Below are positions 1 to 11,519 of a stretch of DNA of 64,000 nucleotides, in pieces. Numbering within the stretch: the first letter of the stretch is position 1; each line of letters starts with the position of its first letter. The notes under the pieces are model-generated. The model was not told where the DNA came from, ran no database searches, and saw nothing but the letters and a program-made list of their open reading frames with translations. A program made the translations under genes and the position numbers. The stretch is taken from the NCBI GenBank assembly GCA_038363925.1, contig JAQQWL010000004.1:744001-808000 (forward strand). The letters are read 5' to 3'. The DNA is from Apiospora phragmitis (Eukaryota; Ascomycota; Sordariomycetes; Amphisphaeriales; Apiosporaceae).

Positions 1-1913
1 GAAGGGGACCCAGCCGGCCGTTTGGGAAGTGGACCCCGACAAGGGCGTGCTGCTCCGGTCGCAGAAGCCGGCGGTGTGGGCCCACGCTACGAGTTCGCTA
101 ACTACACGATGGAGTTCGACGCCATAATCGAGCGCGGCGGCATCTGGTGGACCGTGGCGATGCCGAACGGGGGCTACACATCCTACCTGCAGCTGCGGCT
201 GGTCGGGGAGCTGCCGGAGGCAACGACGTTTGCGAACGCGAACAGAACGCTGGCCCCGCCTAACTCTATACTCGTCTCGTACGGCTATGACTTTGTTAAC
301 CAGACCACGTTGCCCTCGATGTTACTCGACACATTTCCCGTTCCCAGCCCGGTGGCGGAGAAGAGCTGGCACAGGATCCAGACCGTCCTGTCTCCCAGTG
401 GACACTTGGCGGTCTCGCTGAACGACCAGGAAGTATTCAACATCTCCATGTCAGACTACTACACCGGCGGAAGCGCCGTGTCCTTCACCGGCAGCTTCGG
501 CGTCGGCGCGTGGCAGGACGAGGTGGCGTACGTCCGGAACCTCACCATCACCGACACGGCCAACGGGTCGACCCTGTACACGCACCCGCTCACCACGGAC
601 GCGGACGAAGTGCTCGCGGACTTCGGCACGCAGCCCAACATCGCGTCCGTTTGCCTCGATGGCCCGAAGCGCGACCGGCTGGTCTGGCTAGGCGACTTCT
701 ACCACACCGCGCGCGTGGTCGGTTCCAGCACGTCGCGCTTCGAGGCGGCCCGGGGCACGCTCGAGCTCATGCTCGGCACGCAGAACGCGGACGGCCTGCT
801 CGCCATCAACACGCCCATGGGCTACGCGCCTGCGACGTCGGCACCTGTGGGATCGGTGGGGGGTCTCGAGGACTACCAGCTCCTCGGCGCGAGCTCCATG
901 TACAGCTACATGCGCCACACCGATGACGTCGACTTCCTGCGGACGACGTGGCCCCAGTGGCAGAAGCAGCTCGCGTGGCTGGCGTCGCGAATCAACACCA
1001 CCGGCAACGGGCTGGTCCAGCTGGAGGCCCCGTTCCTCGCCCCGGGCGCGACGACGCCCACCTCGTCCGGCTCGTGCGGCGCCGTGCAGCTCTTCCGCGA
1101 GTTCGCGGAGCTCGCCGACGCCATGGGCGACGACGCGGCGGCCTCCCGCTACACGACCGCCGCGGACGAATTGACCAAGGCCATCCAGGACAAGCTCTGG
1201 AATGAGGAGCTCGGCGTCTTCTCGTCGGCGGTCAACGACCGCGGCAACTTCTCCGTGCCGGCGACCGCGTTCTGCATCACGTCCGGGGTCGCCACGCCGG
1301 CGCAAGCCAACCGCTCGATCGCGGCGCTTCAGTCGCAGCTCGCCCTCGGCGTCGGCTACCGGGACGACACGAATATCGACCCAGAGGACCCAGAAACCAA
1401 GATCTCGCCCAACACCAACGGCTTCCTTCTGGACGCCCTGTTCCGGGCCGGCGCCTACGCGGCCGGCCACGACCTGCTGCACTCGCTCTGGGGCGCCATG
1501 GTCCGCGACCCGGAGACGTCCTCGGGCGCGAGCTGGGAGTACGTCCTGCCGGACGGCCGGCCGGGCCTCGACCGCTTCACCAGCTTGGCGCACCCGTGGG
1601 GCGGGGCGCCGACCTATGTGCTGACCGAGTGGGCCGCGGGCCTGCAGCCGGCACCCGGACCTGCCGGTTTCGGATACCGAAGCTGGATTGTGAGTCCTCA
1701 GGCGGGGCTGGCCATGGGGTTAAAGGACGCCGTGGGTCATGTGCAGACACCGTCGGGTCCGCTCTCTATCCGGTGGGAGATTGCGGGGAGACATCCAAGG
1801 TGCAGGTCGTGGTGGAGGCGCCGGTGAACAGCACGGGGACCTTCGTGCTCGGCGCCACCAACCAGGCTTTAAGCGGGAAGAGCCGGTATGAGTTCGATGT
1901 TATGTTGGAGTAG
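1..1913 (+). pseudogene. GH78-type alpha-L-rhamnosidase, 3' part, two frame breaks
   Basis: C-terminal part of a probable glycoside hydrolase family 78 enzyme, which removes terminal L-rhamnose from plant glycosides and pectic side chains, usually as a secreted glycoprotein. The gene starts before the window. The protein reads in frame 2 up to about base 80 (AVWEVDPDKGVLLRSQKPAV), then in frame 1 (YEFANYTMEFDAII) to about 1790, then in frame 3 to the stop at 1911-1913 (ETSKVQVVVEAP to YEFDVMLE). Each break fits one missing base; the second lies in a GGGG run. Family signs are the acidic motif DGPKRDRLVWLGDFYHTARV near 659-720, the barrel motif SLAHPWGGAPTYVLTEW near 1584-1635, and the closing beta-sandwich. 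Several NxS/T sites fit secretion. It may be a pseudogene or an intact gene with two sequence errors. Confidence 0.75.
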
Positions 1914-2568
1914 TGAACTGCGCATCTGCCTCCTCCCTGACTTGGCTCGAAGCCCCTTGCCAACATTTGTATTTGGCAGACAAGCTCCGGCTACAAACAC
2001 TTCCGCCACTCCCCTCAACGCGGTTTTAACTTTTAATTAGCAGTATACGTAATCAAAACAAGTATTATTAATGCACCAAAGCAATCTATAATCGCACGCA
2101 ATATAAACATGTATGTCGAGTTGAGTACACTGGCCAGTCCATTTGATGAGCCAAACAAACGGTAGGTACATTTTTGCGGCATGGGCTGTTTAGGTCTTTT
2201 CTGATGAAGTAGATTGGCTCTGCCGCCAGCTTACCGCCCGTTTTCATCTGCCACTTGCAGGTAAGGCATACTTCACGTGCTGGCTCTGTCGGCTGGCCGG
2301 TCTGGGCACTTCGAGGCTGCATGCTCGGTACTTGTCATCTGTCAGTTTCGCCCAGCTTCTGCTATCAACGCCGAACCAATTAGATGATGGTACTTGTTGA
2401 GCAGCTGCCCCGCACCTCCTAACTTCAGTGGACAATCGTACTCCAGCTAGAGTATTCCGCTGAAGGATAAGACACAGCCCGGAAATTCTGGTTTATGTTC
2501 TGTACGATACAAAAGCATCGGCCTGCATGCCCCATTCTACCAACTTTCTACGGCGAAGTTCATAAACC
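1914..2568. other. gene-free spacer, 655 bp
   Basis: Lies between the rhamnosidase stop and the next start codon. It holds the 3' flank of the former and presumably the promoter of the latter. I see no coding signal, RNA gene or clear repeat. Confidence 0.5.
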
Positions 2569-5128
2569 ATGTCGTCATCAAGGAAAAAGTCGCAATCCCC
2601 TGAAAAGGATGTATCAAAGCGGCATCAACACCATAGGGGGGATCAACGAAAGAGGATGAATGAGTGGCTCGAAGAGGATCCCAGAGAAAAACCATGGAGT
2701 TCAATGAACACCTACTATGGTTCGTATTTGAAGGATTCGAAACATGATTCGAGAAATCATGATCCGAAAAGCCCGCCGGAGATCTCGAACACGATAAAAG
2801 ATCAGACCCCTGACGATTTATGGAAGACGCAGGGCAATGATGGCGAGCATGACAACCACCGCCCTCCTTCGAGCACTCACCCTCCTTCTAACCCACCTCC
2901 CCCTTCTAATCCTCCGCCTTCTTCTAGCAATTCCCCTCGTCCTCCACCTGTTCCTTCCTTTCCTTCTACCCCTTCTATCCAGAAGGCCAGGCATCCGGCC
3001 ACTGGCCTGCGCTCTCAATCTCCCTCCCATACCGACTTCATCTTTTGCGCTTGGGAGATACAGCAGGTGATATCAGATATTAAGAAGGTCCCAGCGGATG
3101 AATTTTCAAGCGCATTCGACTTATTGGCAAACTTCGTTGTCATTACTGGCTCACCTCGCGGCTTTGAATGCGCAACGTGCGGCTCCTACCTCACTAAACG
3201 ATGGGAAGGGGTGTGGTTAGAAGTTCTCACAACGCTATCCAGGAGCATTGACGATCTGCAACTATTGAGTTGCGAACAGGTGAAAACCTCCAGTCACCTT
3301 TTAGGTTCTATTGTCGTCGCGAAAGACTATATCCTGCTCGCACCAGGTGGAGACCGCGACCGCGAGGCGGTTGAGGCACTTACTTGGCTATGCACCGCAA
3401 TCCGCCGAACCCCGGACCTGGATAGTAAAGACCCAATACTGAAGCCTATCCGTCTTTCGTCGATAGTTCATCATGTCTCGGGGGTTCCTCACGTCTCGGG
3501 GGGGACTCATGTCTCGGGGGGGACTCATGTCTCGGGGGGGGGACTCATGTCTCGGGGGGGGACTCATGTCTTGGTGGGGACTCATGAGCTGAAACCACAG
3601 CTTAAAACAGTGAGTCCTCAGGAACTGCGAGACATTGTTCAACCAGACTCGATATGCTGGTTACAAATGTTTGAATCTATTGTCATTGCATGGCAGCCAG
3701 AAAACGCGATCTCCGGGATCATGCTGCCTGGCCTGGAACTTACATTCGATATGATGGTCCATCTCAGCGTCTGTCGAGAATTATCATCATGTCAACGGAG
3801 GTACTGTACTGCTGGGATTATTCACAGCATTAATACCCATTCGGCGGCACCCGACCAATAACACGATACAATGGCACTTCGAACATACTGACAATAATCA
3901 TCTGATGGAGCCCTCCCGTCTCAAATCGATTCAAGGAGATTGGCAAGTTACTCCCAATATATGTCTTTTTAATTACTAAGGCTAACAGTTCTCAAGGTAC
4001 AAAACAACAGATGTCTCTGAGTTAGCCAACTCCAGATGCTTTCTGGGATGGTTTGAGCAAGCAAATGTCATGTTGGGAACTAGTTCACTCGTGGGGACGC
4101 ACAAGCTCACCTGGACCAACGGTCTTCCCTCCCGTCACCGAACTGTACATCGAGAAGGATTTGAAGGGGGTGGCCAGATCAGCTTCAGCCTAGGACCGAT
4201 CAATATCGCGCCTCAAGCCATCAACACTTGGAGGTTCCACTCCAATGTTCAGAGGTACAAAGCGCCGGACCAGTACAGACAGGCCATCCGGCTCAGTGCC
4301 CGCAAAGTGGCCACTGTGATTGATACCCGGTCAAAGCAAGCATGGCTAGTCCCCATGTTAAGCTTAGTGCTGCATCTATGCCATCGGTACTTTCAGGAGG
4401 TCAGGCTGGAAGAGGAGTTGAACGATCCAATCCCGTTCGCTGAGCCATCATCCGACGGGGCATCTGCCGCCGTCAGAGCCCTAGAAAGCACCGGTGATGT
4501 CGTCGTGCTAGGCAAAGCCGGGGAGTCTGACTGCGAAATACTCAGGCAGCTTTTCCTAAGAGTGAACACCAACCTGCTCGACGCATCTGCAACCAGAGAG
4601 CTGCCGAGAAGAGGTCTCATATACGCATCCGAGATGATGGATGCGGTGCATCAGCCAGCAGCTGGCAGCTATTTGAAGGAACTTGTTGCTTCCGAAGATT
4701 CCAGTGCGTGGCAAGACCTTGCCGGTAAAGCTGATGTCGTGGCTGTTTGTGCTGGTATAGGAGAAGTCATTCAACCCATATTGGCGTCTGGTACGCAGGT
4801 CAAACCCGGCTGCGAATGTTTGCATCTTCCGCAAGGCCCCTATCTGCTTGCAGCTCATAGTAAGTACACCAGTCCCCCATGAAAACTTCCTTTGCTGGTG
4901 CGCGGTGAAATTTTGAAGCCTATAACCCAACTAGCTAATACCTCGAAAGTGCAATGTCTCGAGATCCTCTCACTCCGGGCAGGGGATAGTGTCGATCACG
5001 TTTTACAGGGCTGCTGCATGCTTGGAGAAAACATATACTGGGCCAGAAAGGGGCAGCTTTATGGTCGAATTGCGGCATTGGTAATCACCAATGCCCCTGG
5101 TCAACCCGCGAAGTCGTCCAGCAGATAA
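2569..5128 (+). CDS. Uncharacterised fungal protein with poly-G minisatellite; one frame break
   Basis: I recognise the general type (large, lineage-specific ascomycete protein of unknown function) but no named domain. The start at 2569 has a good context (aaaccatgt). Proposed exons are 2569-3946, 3989-4859 and 4950-5128; the introns have branch-like CTAAG and CTAAT, and the second has a GTAAGT donor. Removing one base near 3761-3772 joins frame 1 to frame 2 and gives 808 residues. The reading frame resumes as a conserved-looking run (NGGTVLLGLFTALIPIRR, then TIQWHFEHTD), so the break is not the true end. The N-terminus is charged, followed by a Pro/Ser-rich linker (residues about 99-135). 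A His-Val-Ser-Gly-Gly repeat tract lies at about residues 301-340. The C-terminal half is globular (TVIDTRSKQAWLVPMLSLVL). The first intron is only 42 nt with a weak GTTACT donor, so that junction is the least certain. Confidence 0.55.
3471..3590 (+). repeat. 18-bp coding minisatellite with variable G runs
   Basis: Six tandem units of tcatgtctc plus a G run plus ac. Unit lengths by hand are 18, 18, 18, 20, 19 and 18 bp; the differences come only from G runs of 7, 9 and 8. The +2 and +1 changes sum to 3, so the reading frame is kept, although one unit reads as GLMSRGG instead of HVSGG. Confidence 0.9.
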
Positions 5129-5564
5129 GTCGAAAAGGGAAGGGCGTTATCACTAATAGCGCTTTGCCGGTGACCGCTATGGCGAAGACAGGTGTCGTAG
5201 TATTCGGGTCACGGCCGGTTAACCGGTTGAAGAGGAGATAATGATGTAAGATGATTGGGGGGGACAATGCGACGAACTTAGGTTAGATCAGTGTTCGGGC
5301 AGGATCGCCGGATCGGGATAACCTAATTCTGAAGTCTGGCCTTATTCACATCAGGGTTGGCCGAGGTCCACGGGTTTTACGCGGGGATAAACCACGCCAG
5401 TTTCCGCCCCCACGTTACACTGTATGTATTTCGGCCGACGCAGAGAACAAGGCTACATCCAAGCTTCGGGTCATTCCTCAGCCGGTACCTGCAGGTAATT
5501 CAATACTTTCTCTTGTACTTAAATCTGGAAAAAGCCGAGTCGGTAATTACCTTAGCCAGCAGCA
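5129..5564. other. spacer, 436 bp
   Basis: 3' flank of the preceding gene and upstream region of the HTD2-like gene. No other feature seen. Confidence 0.45.
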
Positions 5565-6797
5565 ATGGCTTTCTACACCAAACCGTGGTGGCGATCGTCC
5601 CATCGCGTAGTCCTGCAACTTCGGACCTCTCCTCTTCTCCCTTCATATGCAGGTCGCGGGCCCACCCAACGACAACCGCGGCGGCAGCTCACCACCAGCG
5701 CCCAAGATGCCGCCGACCAGATGATGCACACATTCGCCGACCGCGTAATGACGCGGCGGCAGGTGCTCGATGGCAACCAACTGCAGAAGCTAAGCCTGAC
5801 GCTGGGCCGGTCGCACCTGCACCCAGGCCTCGACGTGTCGGAGACGCCCCCGCCCGACGGCACGCCGCTGCCCCCGGGCTACCACCTCATCTACTTCACG
5901 CCGGGCGGCCTGGAGAGCGAGCTGGGGCGCGACGGCACCGACCGGACGTTCAACGCGCCCGCGCCCTTTACGCGGCGCATGTGGGCGGGCGGCCGCATGA
6001 CGTGGACGAAGACAAAGACGGCGCCCGCAGCAGCAGCACCGTTGCTTCGCGTGGGGCAGCTGGTCGAGGAGCGCACGCGCCTGCTGAGCGCCACGCCCAA
6101 GACGAGGCACAACGGCGAGGAGATGGTGCTGGTTGAGGTGGAGAAGGAGTTCTGGGGGCCGGAGGGGCTGGCGCTGGTGGACCAGCGGGCTTGGATCTTC
6201 CGGCCGGAAGTGGCGGCTGCGCATGCGTCGGCTTCTCTCCCGGTTCAGGATACGACCGTGCGAGGTCCGTCTACGGCGAAAGACATGGATATCGGCCGTG
6301 ACTGTGAGTTTACAGTAGCTCTCTGTTCCCTTCCCTCCCGTTTCCGATCCCGCTTAGCCAAATTATTTTGCCCTTCTTCTTCCTCTCTTCCGAGCTGCGT
6401 ACGGAAGGGATATTCTATGCTGACATAGGCAAAAAGCATACCCCTATCGACAGTTGCGGTGGTCGCCCGTCGGCCTCTTCCGCTTCTCGGCCCTCACGTT
6501 CAACGGCCACAAGATCCACTACGACGGAAGCTGGACGCGGAGTGTCGAGAACCACCCCAGCTGCGTGGTGCATGGCCCGCTCAACCTCATTAGCATGCTC
6601 GACTACTGGAGAGATGTATCAAAGAAGGTCCAATAGGTGGGATAAGCTACCGGGCCAGGTTACCGATATACGCCGGGGATACGATTCATATTTGGGCGGA
6701 GGAACCGGTTGAGTCTGCTGATGAAACGTCGTGGGACATCTTTATTCTAAAGGGGGGCGTAGTCTGTATGAAAGGGACCATCACTACTTGTACTTGA
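5565..6797 (+). CDS. HTD2-like hot-dog acyl-thioester dehydratase, one frame break
   Basis: Probable mitochondrial hydroxyacyl-thioester dehydratase or mesaconyl-CoA hydratase-like protein of the MaoC/hot-dog superfamily; such proteins act on acyl-ACP or acyl-CoA intermediates. The first 40-45 residues are Arg/Ser-rich and low in acid, as in a mitochondrial presequence. Exon 1 is 5565-6303 (GTGAGT donor). The intron ends at 6436 after a CTGAC branch, and exon 2 starts at 6437 with YPYRQLRWSPVGLFRFSALT, the family signature. HGPLNLISMLDYWRD follows. The frame then hits a stop at 6634-6636, but frame 3 continues with ISYRARLPIYAGDTIHIWAE and ends at 6795-6797. One missing base near 6613-6633 explains this and gives 366 residues, the usual size. 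Either a sequence error or a recent mutation. Confidence 0.75.
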
Positions 6798-8182
6798 ATA
6801 CCAGGACATTTACTATTACATGACCTCTGCTACTACGCTAACTCCAACATGACTTGGGTTACCTTTGCTCTGATACATAGAATTTTCATCGAGACTGCCA
6901 GGCAGACAATGTTTAGTTGGAGAATGGCTGTTCATTAAACATTGTCTGCCCAATATGGCCCTTTCTCCTCGGGAAGACATATTCCACCGCCAATAAACGC
7001 GGGTATGTTGTACTTATGCTGCCTCACGCCGCCACCCCTTTCCTCGTTATGCGAGCTTAACCGCTAGTTTCCTGAGGCTAGCTATCGATGATATTAGCAA
7101 TAGGAACCGAGTCAAGTTCGTGTGTCCCACGTGGGCTGATACCCCGATGGTACGTTACGTATTACTTCGCACTCCCGAATGCGAAGGCCCGAACAAGCCA
7201 ACTTTGTTACGCTGGCTGTGTGTTTGTGTTTCCTCAATGTACACGCAGGGGAGGGCCGTCTGACATAAGATTCCTTGATGCAGACAATGCTCGCCAAGCC
7301 GACGACCATTGTTGCCGCCGTTGAGATGGGCCTATGAGTAGAGCAATCAACAGATCCCGTGTCCCCTTCTTGCGTTAGTACATGGCATTGGAGTTTATAT
7401 TAATCGTATATATTCTTGGCGGAACTTGGAGTCGAAAAAGCTGGGTGTTTATTTGGTACGGATGCACCGGTATTCGCATCACCGGGCGTCTTACTTCTAG
7501 ACAACGTAGTCTGACTGCTTCATTCCTCCTGCTGTAAGCACACAGCCCTGCACGTAATCCGTCCAGTAATACGTCGTGTCGTACCCCGAGCCGGCTCGGC
7601 TGCATTAGCAACCCACCATCATCACCATCACGTTATCAGCAAAGCATCCCATCCGCAATATAACCAACAGCCACTCTCATTGGAACTCCTAAGTTCCCCA
7701 GAAGAAGCTCTCATGGCGGCACGGATAGGGGGTTCCCGTTCCCGAGTTCCGCCAATGTCCAGTCGGACCTACTAGATCAATGATACTTTGCCGGGTCTTC
7801 TCGTCGTCGACATTTTGTTCTCGCCATGATATATGCCCTTTTTATTTTATTTTTTCTATTTCCGCTGCGATTCCATGCCGGGCCAACCTGGTAGGAACGG
7901 AGGACTCCCAACGAGCAGCTTGACCTCCAAATGGGGGCGGGGAGCACCCAACATAAGCTGGTCGTCGTAATCCCCTACTTATGTCTTCTTTGAACATCCC
8001 GGTCATTGTGCCCTTCGTTTCTACCAGGTTAATAACTCTCTGGTATCGAATCGAAGCAAACCTAACTACTTCAAGAAGCGCCCGAATCCTTTTCAGGGTT
8101 CGCAATACAAGACTAGCAAACGCCGTCTCCATCCCCATACATCTATTTATCTACCTTTAACATAGGTATTATCATCTAGAAA
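6798..8182. other. spacer, 1.4 kb, with an inverted repeat
   Basis: No gene supported on either strand. It contains the perfect inverted repeat listed separately. The last few hundred bases are the probable promoter of the rhodopsin-domain gene. Confidence 0.45.
6901..6950. repeat. perfect 15-bp inverted repeat, 20-nt loop
   Basis: The arm ggcagacaatgttta at 6901-6915 is exactly the reverse complement of taaacattgtctgcc at 6936-6950. It lies about 100 bp after the HTD2-like stop. Candidate roles are a transcript hairpin or the ends of a very small mobile-element relic. Confidence 0.9.
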
Positions 8183-9764
8183 ATGGATTCGGAACACTTC
8201 TGGGCGCTGTCGCCCGCGGAGCAAGAGAAGGTTCTCCTTGGGCCGGCACTTCCACCTCCGCCAGGCATCGAGCCCGACTTCGACAACCCCCCAAACCGAA
8301 ACGGGGTGGTGGTTGCGGTGTGCAGTACCTGTCTCATCATCGGCTCGTTTTTCGTATTCGTCCGCGTATCGGGCATGGGGCGCTCTTGGCGGAAAATACA
8401 CATCAGCGATTGTGAGTGACGAGTTGAACAGATGATGTGACCAAACACACACACACACACACATACACACACCACTGGGGTTGGTTATTACATATGTACT
8501 TCGCTAACACACAGACTTCGGCGCAGACCTCATGCTGGTGGCCTTTGTATGTCCACGCTCATTCTTTCTTCGTCTCACCATCGTCGAAGAGAGCTGGTTC
8601 CATACTGACAGTTGCCCTTTTGGCAGGGCCTTTACGTGGCATTCGTCGCTGTTCTCCTCCGTGAATCCCATGTCGGCTTCCTCGTACACCAATGGAACTT
8701 CCGTCTCCAGGATCTCCCGGAGATCTTATACGTAAGTAACAAACCAACCAGAACGCCAGCCTTCCCCCTTATTTCAAGTGAATAAGCACCAGAAACAGAT
8801 ATACTCACGTCGTCACACTAGCTCTTCACCCTCGCCACCAACTTCTTCACCGCCAGCATCATGCTCCTCAAAGCCGCCATCGTGCTGGAGTGGCTGCACA
8901 TCTTCGTGCCCCGCGGCACCCGCAACAACTACTTCTACTGGATCTCCGTCGCCCTGCTGGCCGTCAACTTCCTCTTCAACTCCGCCGCCATCATTGTCAT
9001 CAATCTGACATGCACGCCCCACGCGAAAGCCTGGGATCAGCTACTTCCTGGGCACTGCTTCGACGGCCGCGGCCTCTACGTCGCCTCGGCCGTGGTCAAC
9101 TTCGTGCTGGACTTGGTCATCCTCGTCCTCCCGCAAAAGGTCATCTGGGGTCTCAACATGTCCGTGCAGAAGCGGCTCGGTGTTTCTGCCGTATTCGTAG
9201 TCGGTTTGATGTAGGTTATCCATCACCCCCCTTGGATGCAGGCAGGCCGACCCCAATAATTGCTCTAGCTAACTAGATAATTCGAAAAGTGCCTGCATTG
9301 CTGCAGCATTAAGGATTCCCGTCTCGGTCAAATATTCCCACTCGCAAGACGTCACTTACGATTTCTGCACTGTGGGTATCTGGACCATAGTAGAGGCTAC
9401 CTGTGGTTTGATCGTGCTTTGCACACCGGCGCTCCCCAAAGCCTTGTCCAAACTAGGTGCACTAGGGATCTACCCATTCCTCAAATCATGGACCAAGAGT
9501 GCGGATTCAAAGCGATCAGGCATCAAGATGAGCGGTATTGGGAAATCCACCCTTCATCATAACAACAACATCAGAGATGGCAGACCCGAGCAGCATCAAT
9601 ATCTCGAGCTAAGCGATCACCGTCACTCGCCTTCTGGTTCAGGAGACATAGGGAAATTTCCAAACCCAGCAATCCTACGAACCACACGGGTCGACATTGG
9701 AACCGAGGAAGCTGAAAATCACAGGGCAAGTCGCCAGCATCCATGGGAACAGGGAAGCACATAG
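8183..9764 (+). CDS. Fungal rhodopsin-domain (PTH11-related) integral membrane protein
   Basis: Seven-helix plasma-membrane type protein of the large fungal rhodopsin-domain family, whose members are annotated as orphan GPCR-like or secondary-metabolism-linked proteins; ligand unknown. Five exons join without any correction: 8183-8411, 8515-8546, 8627-8731, 8822-9210 and 9290-9764, giving 409 residues. Donors are GTGAGT, GTATGT, GTAAGT and GTAGGT. Helices are visible, for example GVVVAVCSTCLIIGSFFVFV, LFTLATNFFTASIMLLKAAI, ISVALLAVNFLFNSAAIIVI and ASAVVNFVLDLVILVLP, plus TIVEATCGLIVLCTPALP near the end. The middle cysteines (INLTCTP, GHCFDG) and the VTYDFC motif before the last helix are typical. 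The last about 100 residues are a hydrophilic cytosolic tail rich in His, Ser and Asp. Intron 1 has a CA microsatellite. Confidence 0.8.
8444..8474 (+). repeat. CA dinucleotide microsatellite in an intron
   Basis: A run of ac repeats, interrupted by one t, inside the first intron of the rhodopsin-domain gene. Likely length-variable between strains. Confidence 0.9.
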
Positions 9765-9821
9765 GCTTGGAAGCACACGATGGGGGTACTTATCAGTTAG
9801 TCGCCAAGCTTTATTCTACAT

Positions 9822-11519
9822 TCAGAGGCGATACCGGAAACCCACAGTCTTCCAATCCGTCAAATCCTCATAGTCCTCGAGTCGCAAGTGAACCTGATTG
9901 ACCGCCTCCGTTACCTCAGCAACAGAACCGCCCGCGACATCGACCGTCTTGGCGCCATCATCGCTACGGCCAACAACTCCCGAAGCCCCCACACCAGCCT
10001 CGATCCCCTCCTCTTTCTGTCGTCGCCCGTTCATCCACTGGAGATAGAACCGGAGCCCGAGCGAGAGACACACCACCAGCGCGTAACAGACCATGATGCC
10101 GCGGAACGCGGTGGTGTATCCCGGGGCTTCGGACTCGCGGAACAGCTGGGGTCCCACGATATTTCCCGTGCAGTAGGCGACGAAGACGAGGGCGGTCATG
10201 GTGCCCTTCTTGGTGACGCCGCGGAAGTTGACCTGGACGAGCGACAGTAAGAGAGGTAAGGCCGCGGGGCCCGTCGACAGCAGGAAGTAGCCGAACAGCG
10301 CGACGCCGTGCGGGAGCGCGTCGCGCTTGCCGATCAGCGCGCTGCCCACGACGGGCGGGAGCACGATGAGGGCCGCCAGAATACAATTCAGCGATCGGAA
10401 CCGGCCCGCGAGCCAGCCGGTGCCCGAGATGGCTGCGATGGTGAGGACGGAGTAGGGAATGTTGATGAGGGTCGACTGCAGGTTGGTGAAGCCGAACGAG
10501 ACGAGGACCAGGTTGGCGAAGTTCTGCGTGCCGCCGTTCGGGATCTGGCACAGCAGGGTTAGGGACCCGACGAACCAGGCCTTGGGGTCGACGAGGCACT
10601 CGCGCGCCTGGTCACAGCGCCAGGCCGTCTTCTCGGTCCGGCCCGTGCCCGCGACGACGATGCGGTCCTGCGCCCAGCGGCGCTCGTCGGGCGTGAGAAA
10701 CTTGGCGCTCGAGATGCTGTCGGGCAGGAACCAAAAAATGACGAAGCCCCAGAGGAAGGTCGCGACGCCGAGGATGATGAACACCCAGCGCCAGGGCCCG
10801 ACGGCGCCGGCCTCGTCCTTGCGGATGTGCCCGATGCCGAAGGCCAGGAAGGACGAGACGATGCCGCCGACGCTGTTGCCGGCGAACCAGATGCCCGTGC
10901 GCGTGGGTATCTCATCGCGCGTGTACCACGTCGAGGTGACGAACATGAGGGCGGGCGAGACGGTGGCCTCGGCGACGCCGAGCAGGAAGCGCACCGTCAG
11001 CAGCCCCCCGTAGTTGACGCAGGCCGCCGTGAGGGCGACGACGGCGCCCCAGAACAGCGTGTTGGCGGCCAGGTAGGTGCCGACGGGCAGGCGGGCGACG
11101 AGCAGCGTGGTCGGGTAGGCCCAGGCGAAGTAGCCGAAGTAGAAGACGGACGAGACCCAGGCGTAGTCCTGGCCGCGGAGGTGCGCGTCCTGCTTCAGGC
11201 CGAAGACGGACGCGCTCGACAGGATGGTCTTGTCCATGAAGTTGAAGACGTACGTCACGAAGAGCAGCGGCATCAGGCGCCGGTCGATCTTGCGCACGAT
11301 GCGGCGGGCCGTGGCGGCGTCGACCTCGGCATGCGGCGAAGTGCTGGCGTCAGCCAGCCCGGTCTCCAATTCGTCGGGGACGCCCATTGTCGCATAGGAT
11401 GAACCTTCAGGGGCTGCTGCGGCATTGGGAGAGAAGAAACATTCGCGCGATGAGTCTTCGCGCGAGTAGAGAGACATGATATAATAAAACCCCCCTGGCT
11501 CAGTGCCAGCCGCTCTCAA
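9822..11519 (-). CDS. MFS transporter, Dal5/anion:cation symporter type
   Basis: Single-exon major facilitator protein of the anion:cation symporter group (allantoate/nicotinate/organic-acid permeases), expected in the plasma membrane. The longest frame is 565 residues, but the Met at residue 15 (ATG at 11475-11477, MSLYSRED) or a later Met (MGVPDELETG) may be the real start. The cytosolic N-tail is followed by KIDRRLMPLLFVTYVFNFMD, the standard start of helix 1 with the conserved Asp of this subfamily. Twelve hydrophobic segments follow; RFLLGVAEATVSPAL and YTRDEIPTRTGIWFAGNSVG are characteristic. The C-terminus is hydrophilic. It ends 57 bp from the convergent rhodopsin-domain gene. Substrate cannot be read from sequence. 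No frame break. Confidence 0.85.
   Translation of the reverse strand: MRAAGTEPGGFYYIMSLYSREDSSRECFFSPNAAAAPEGSSYATMGVPDELETGLADASTSPHAEVDAATARRIVRKIDRRLMPLLFVTYVFNFMDKTILSSASVFGLKQDAHLRGQDYAWVSSVFYFGYFAWAYPTTLLVARLPVGTYLAANTLFWGAVVALTAACVNYGGLLTVRFLLGVAEATVSPALMFVTSTWYTRDEIPTRTGIWFAGNSVGGIVSSFLAFGIGHIRKDEAGAVGPWRWVFIILGVATFLWGFVIFWFLPDSISSAKFLTPDERRWAQDRIVVAGTGRTEKTAWRCDQARECLVDPKAWFVGSLTLLCQIPNGGTQNFANLVLVSFGFTNLQSTLINIPYSVLTIAAISGTGWLAGRFRSLNCILAALIVLPPVVGSALIGKRDALPHGVALFGYFLLSTGPAALPLLLSLVQVNFRGVTKKGTMTALVFVAYCTGNIVGPQLFRESEAPGYTTAFRGIMVCYALVVCLSLGLRFYLQWMNGRRQKEEGIEAGVGASGVVGRSDDGAKTVDVAGGSVAEVTEAVNQVHLRLEDYEDLTDWKTVGFRYRL

Noticed and set aside
688..1593. 301-residue open frame antisense to the rhamnosidase
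   Set aside because: Arg/Gly/Ala-rich shadow of a GC-rich gene; no motif, and the sense strand carries clear GH78 motifs.
5357..6136. 259-residue frame overlapping the HTD2-like gene
   Set aside because: Turns into an Arg/Ala/Pro-rich shadow where it overlaps the real exon.
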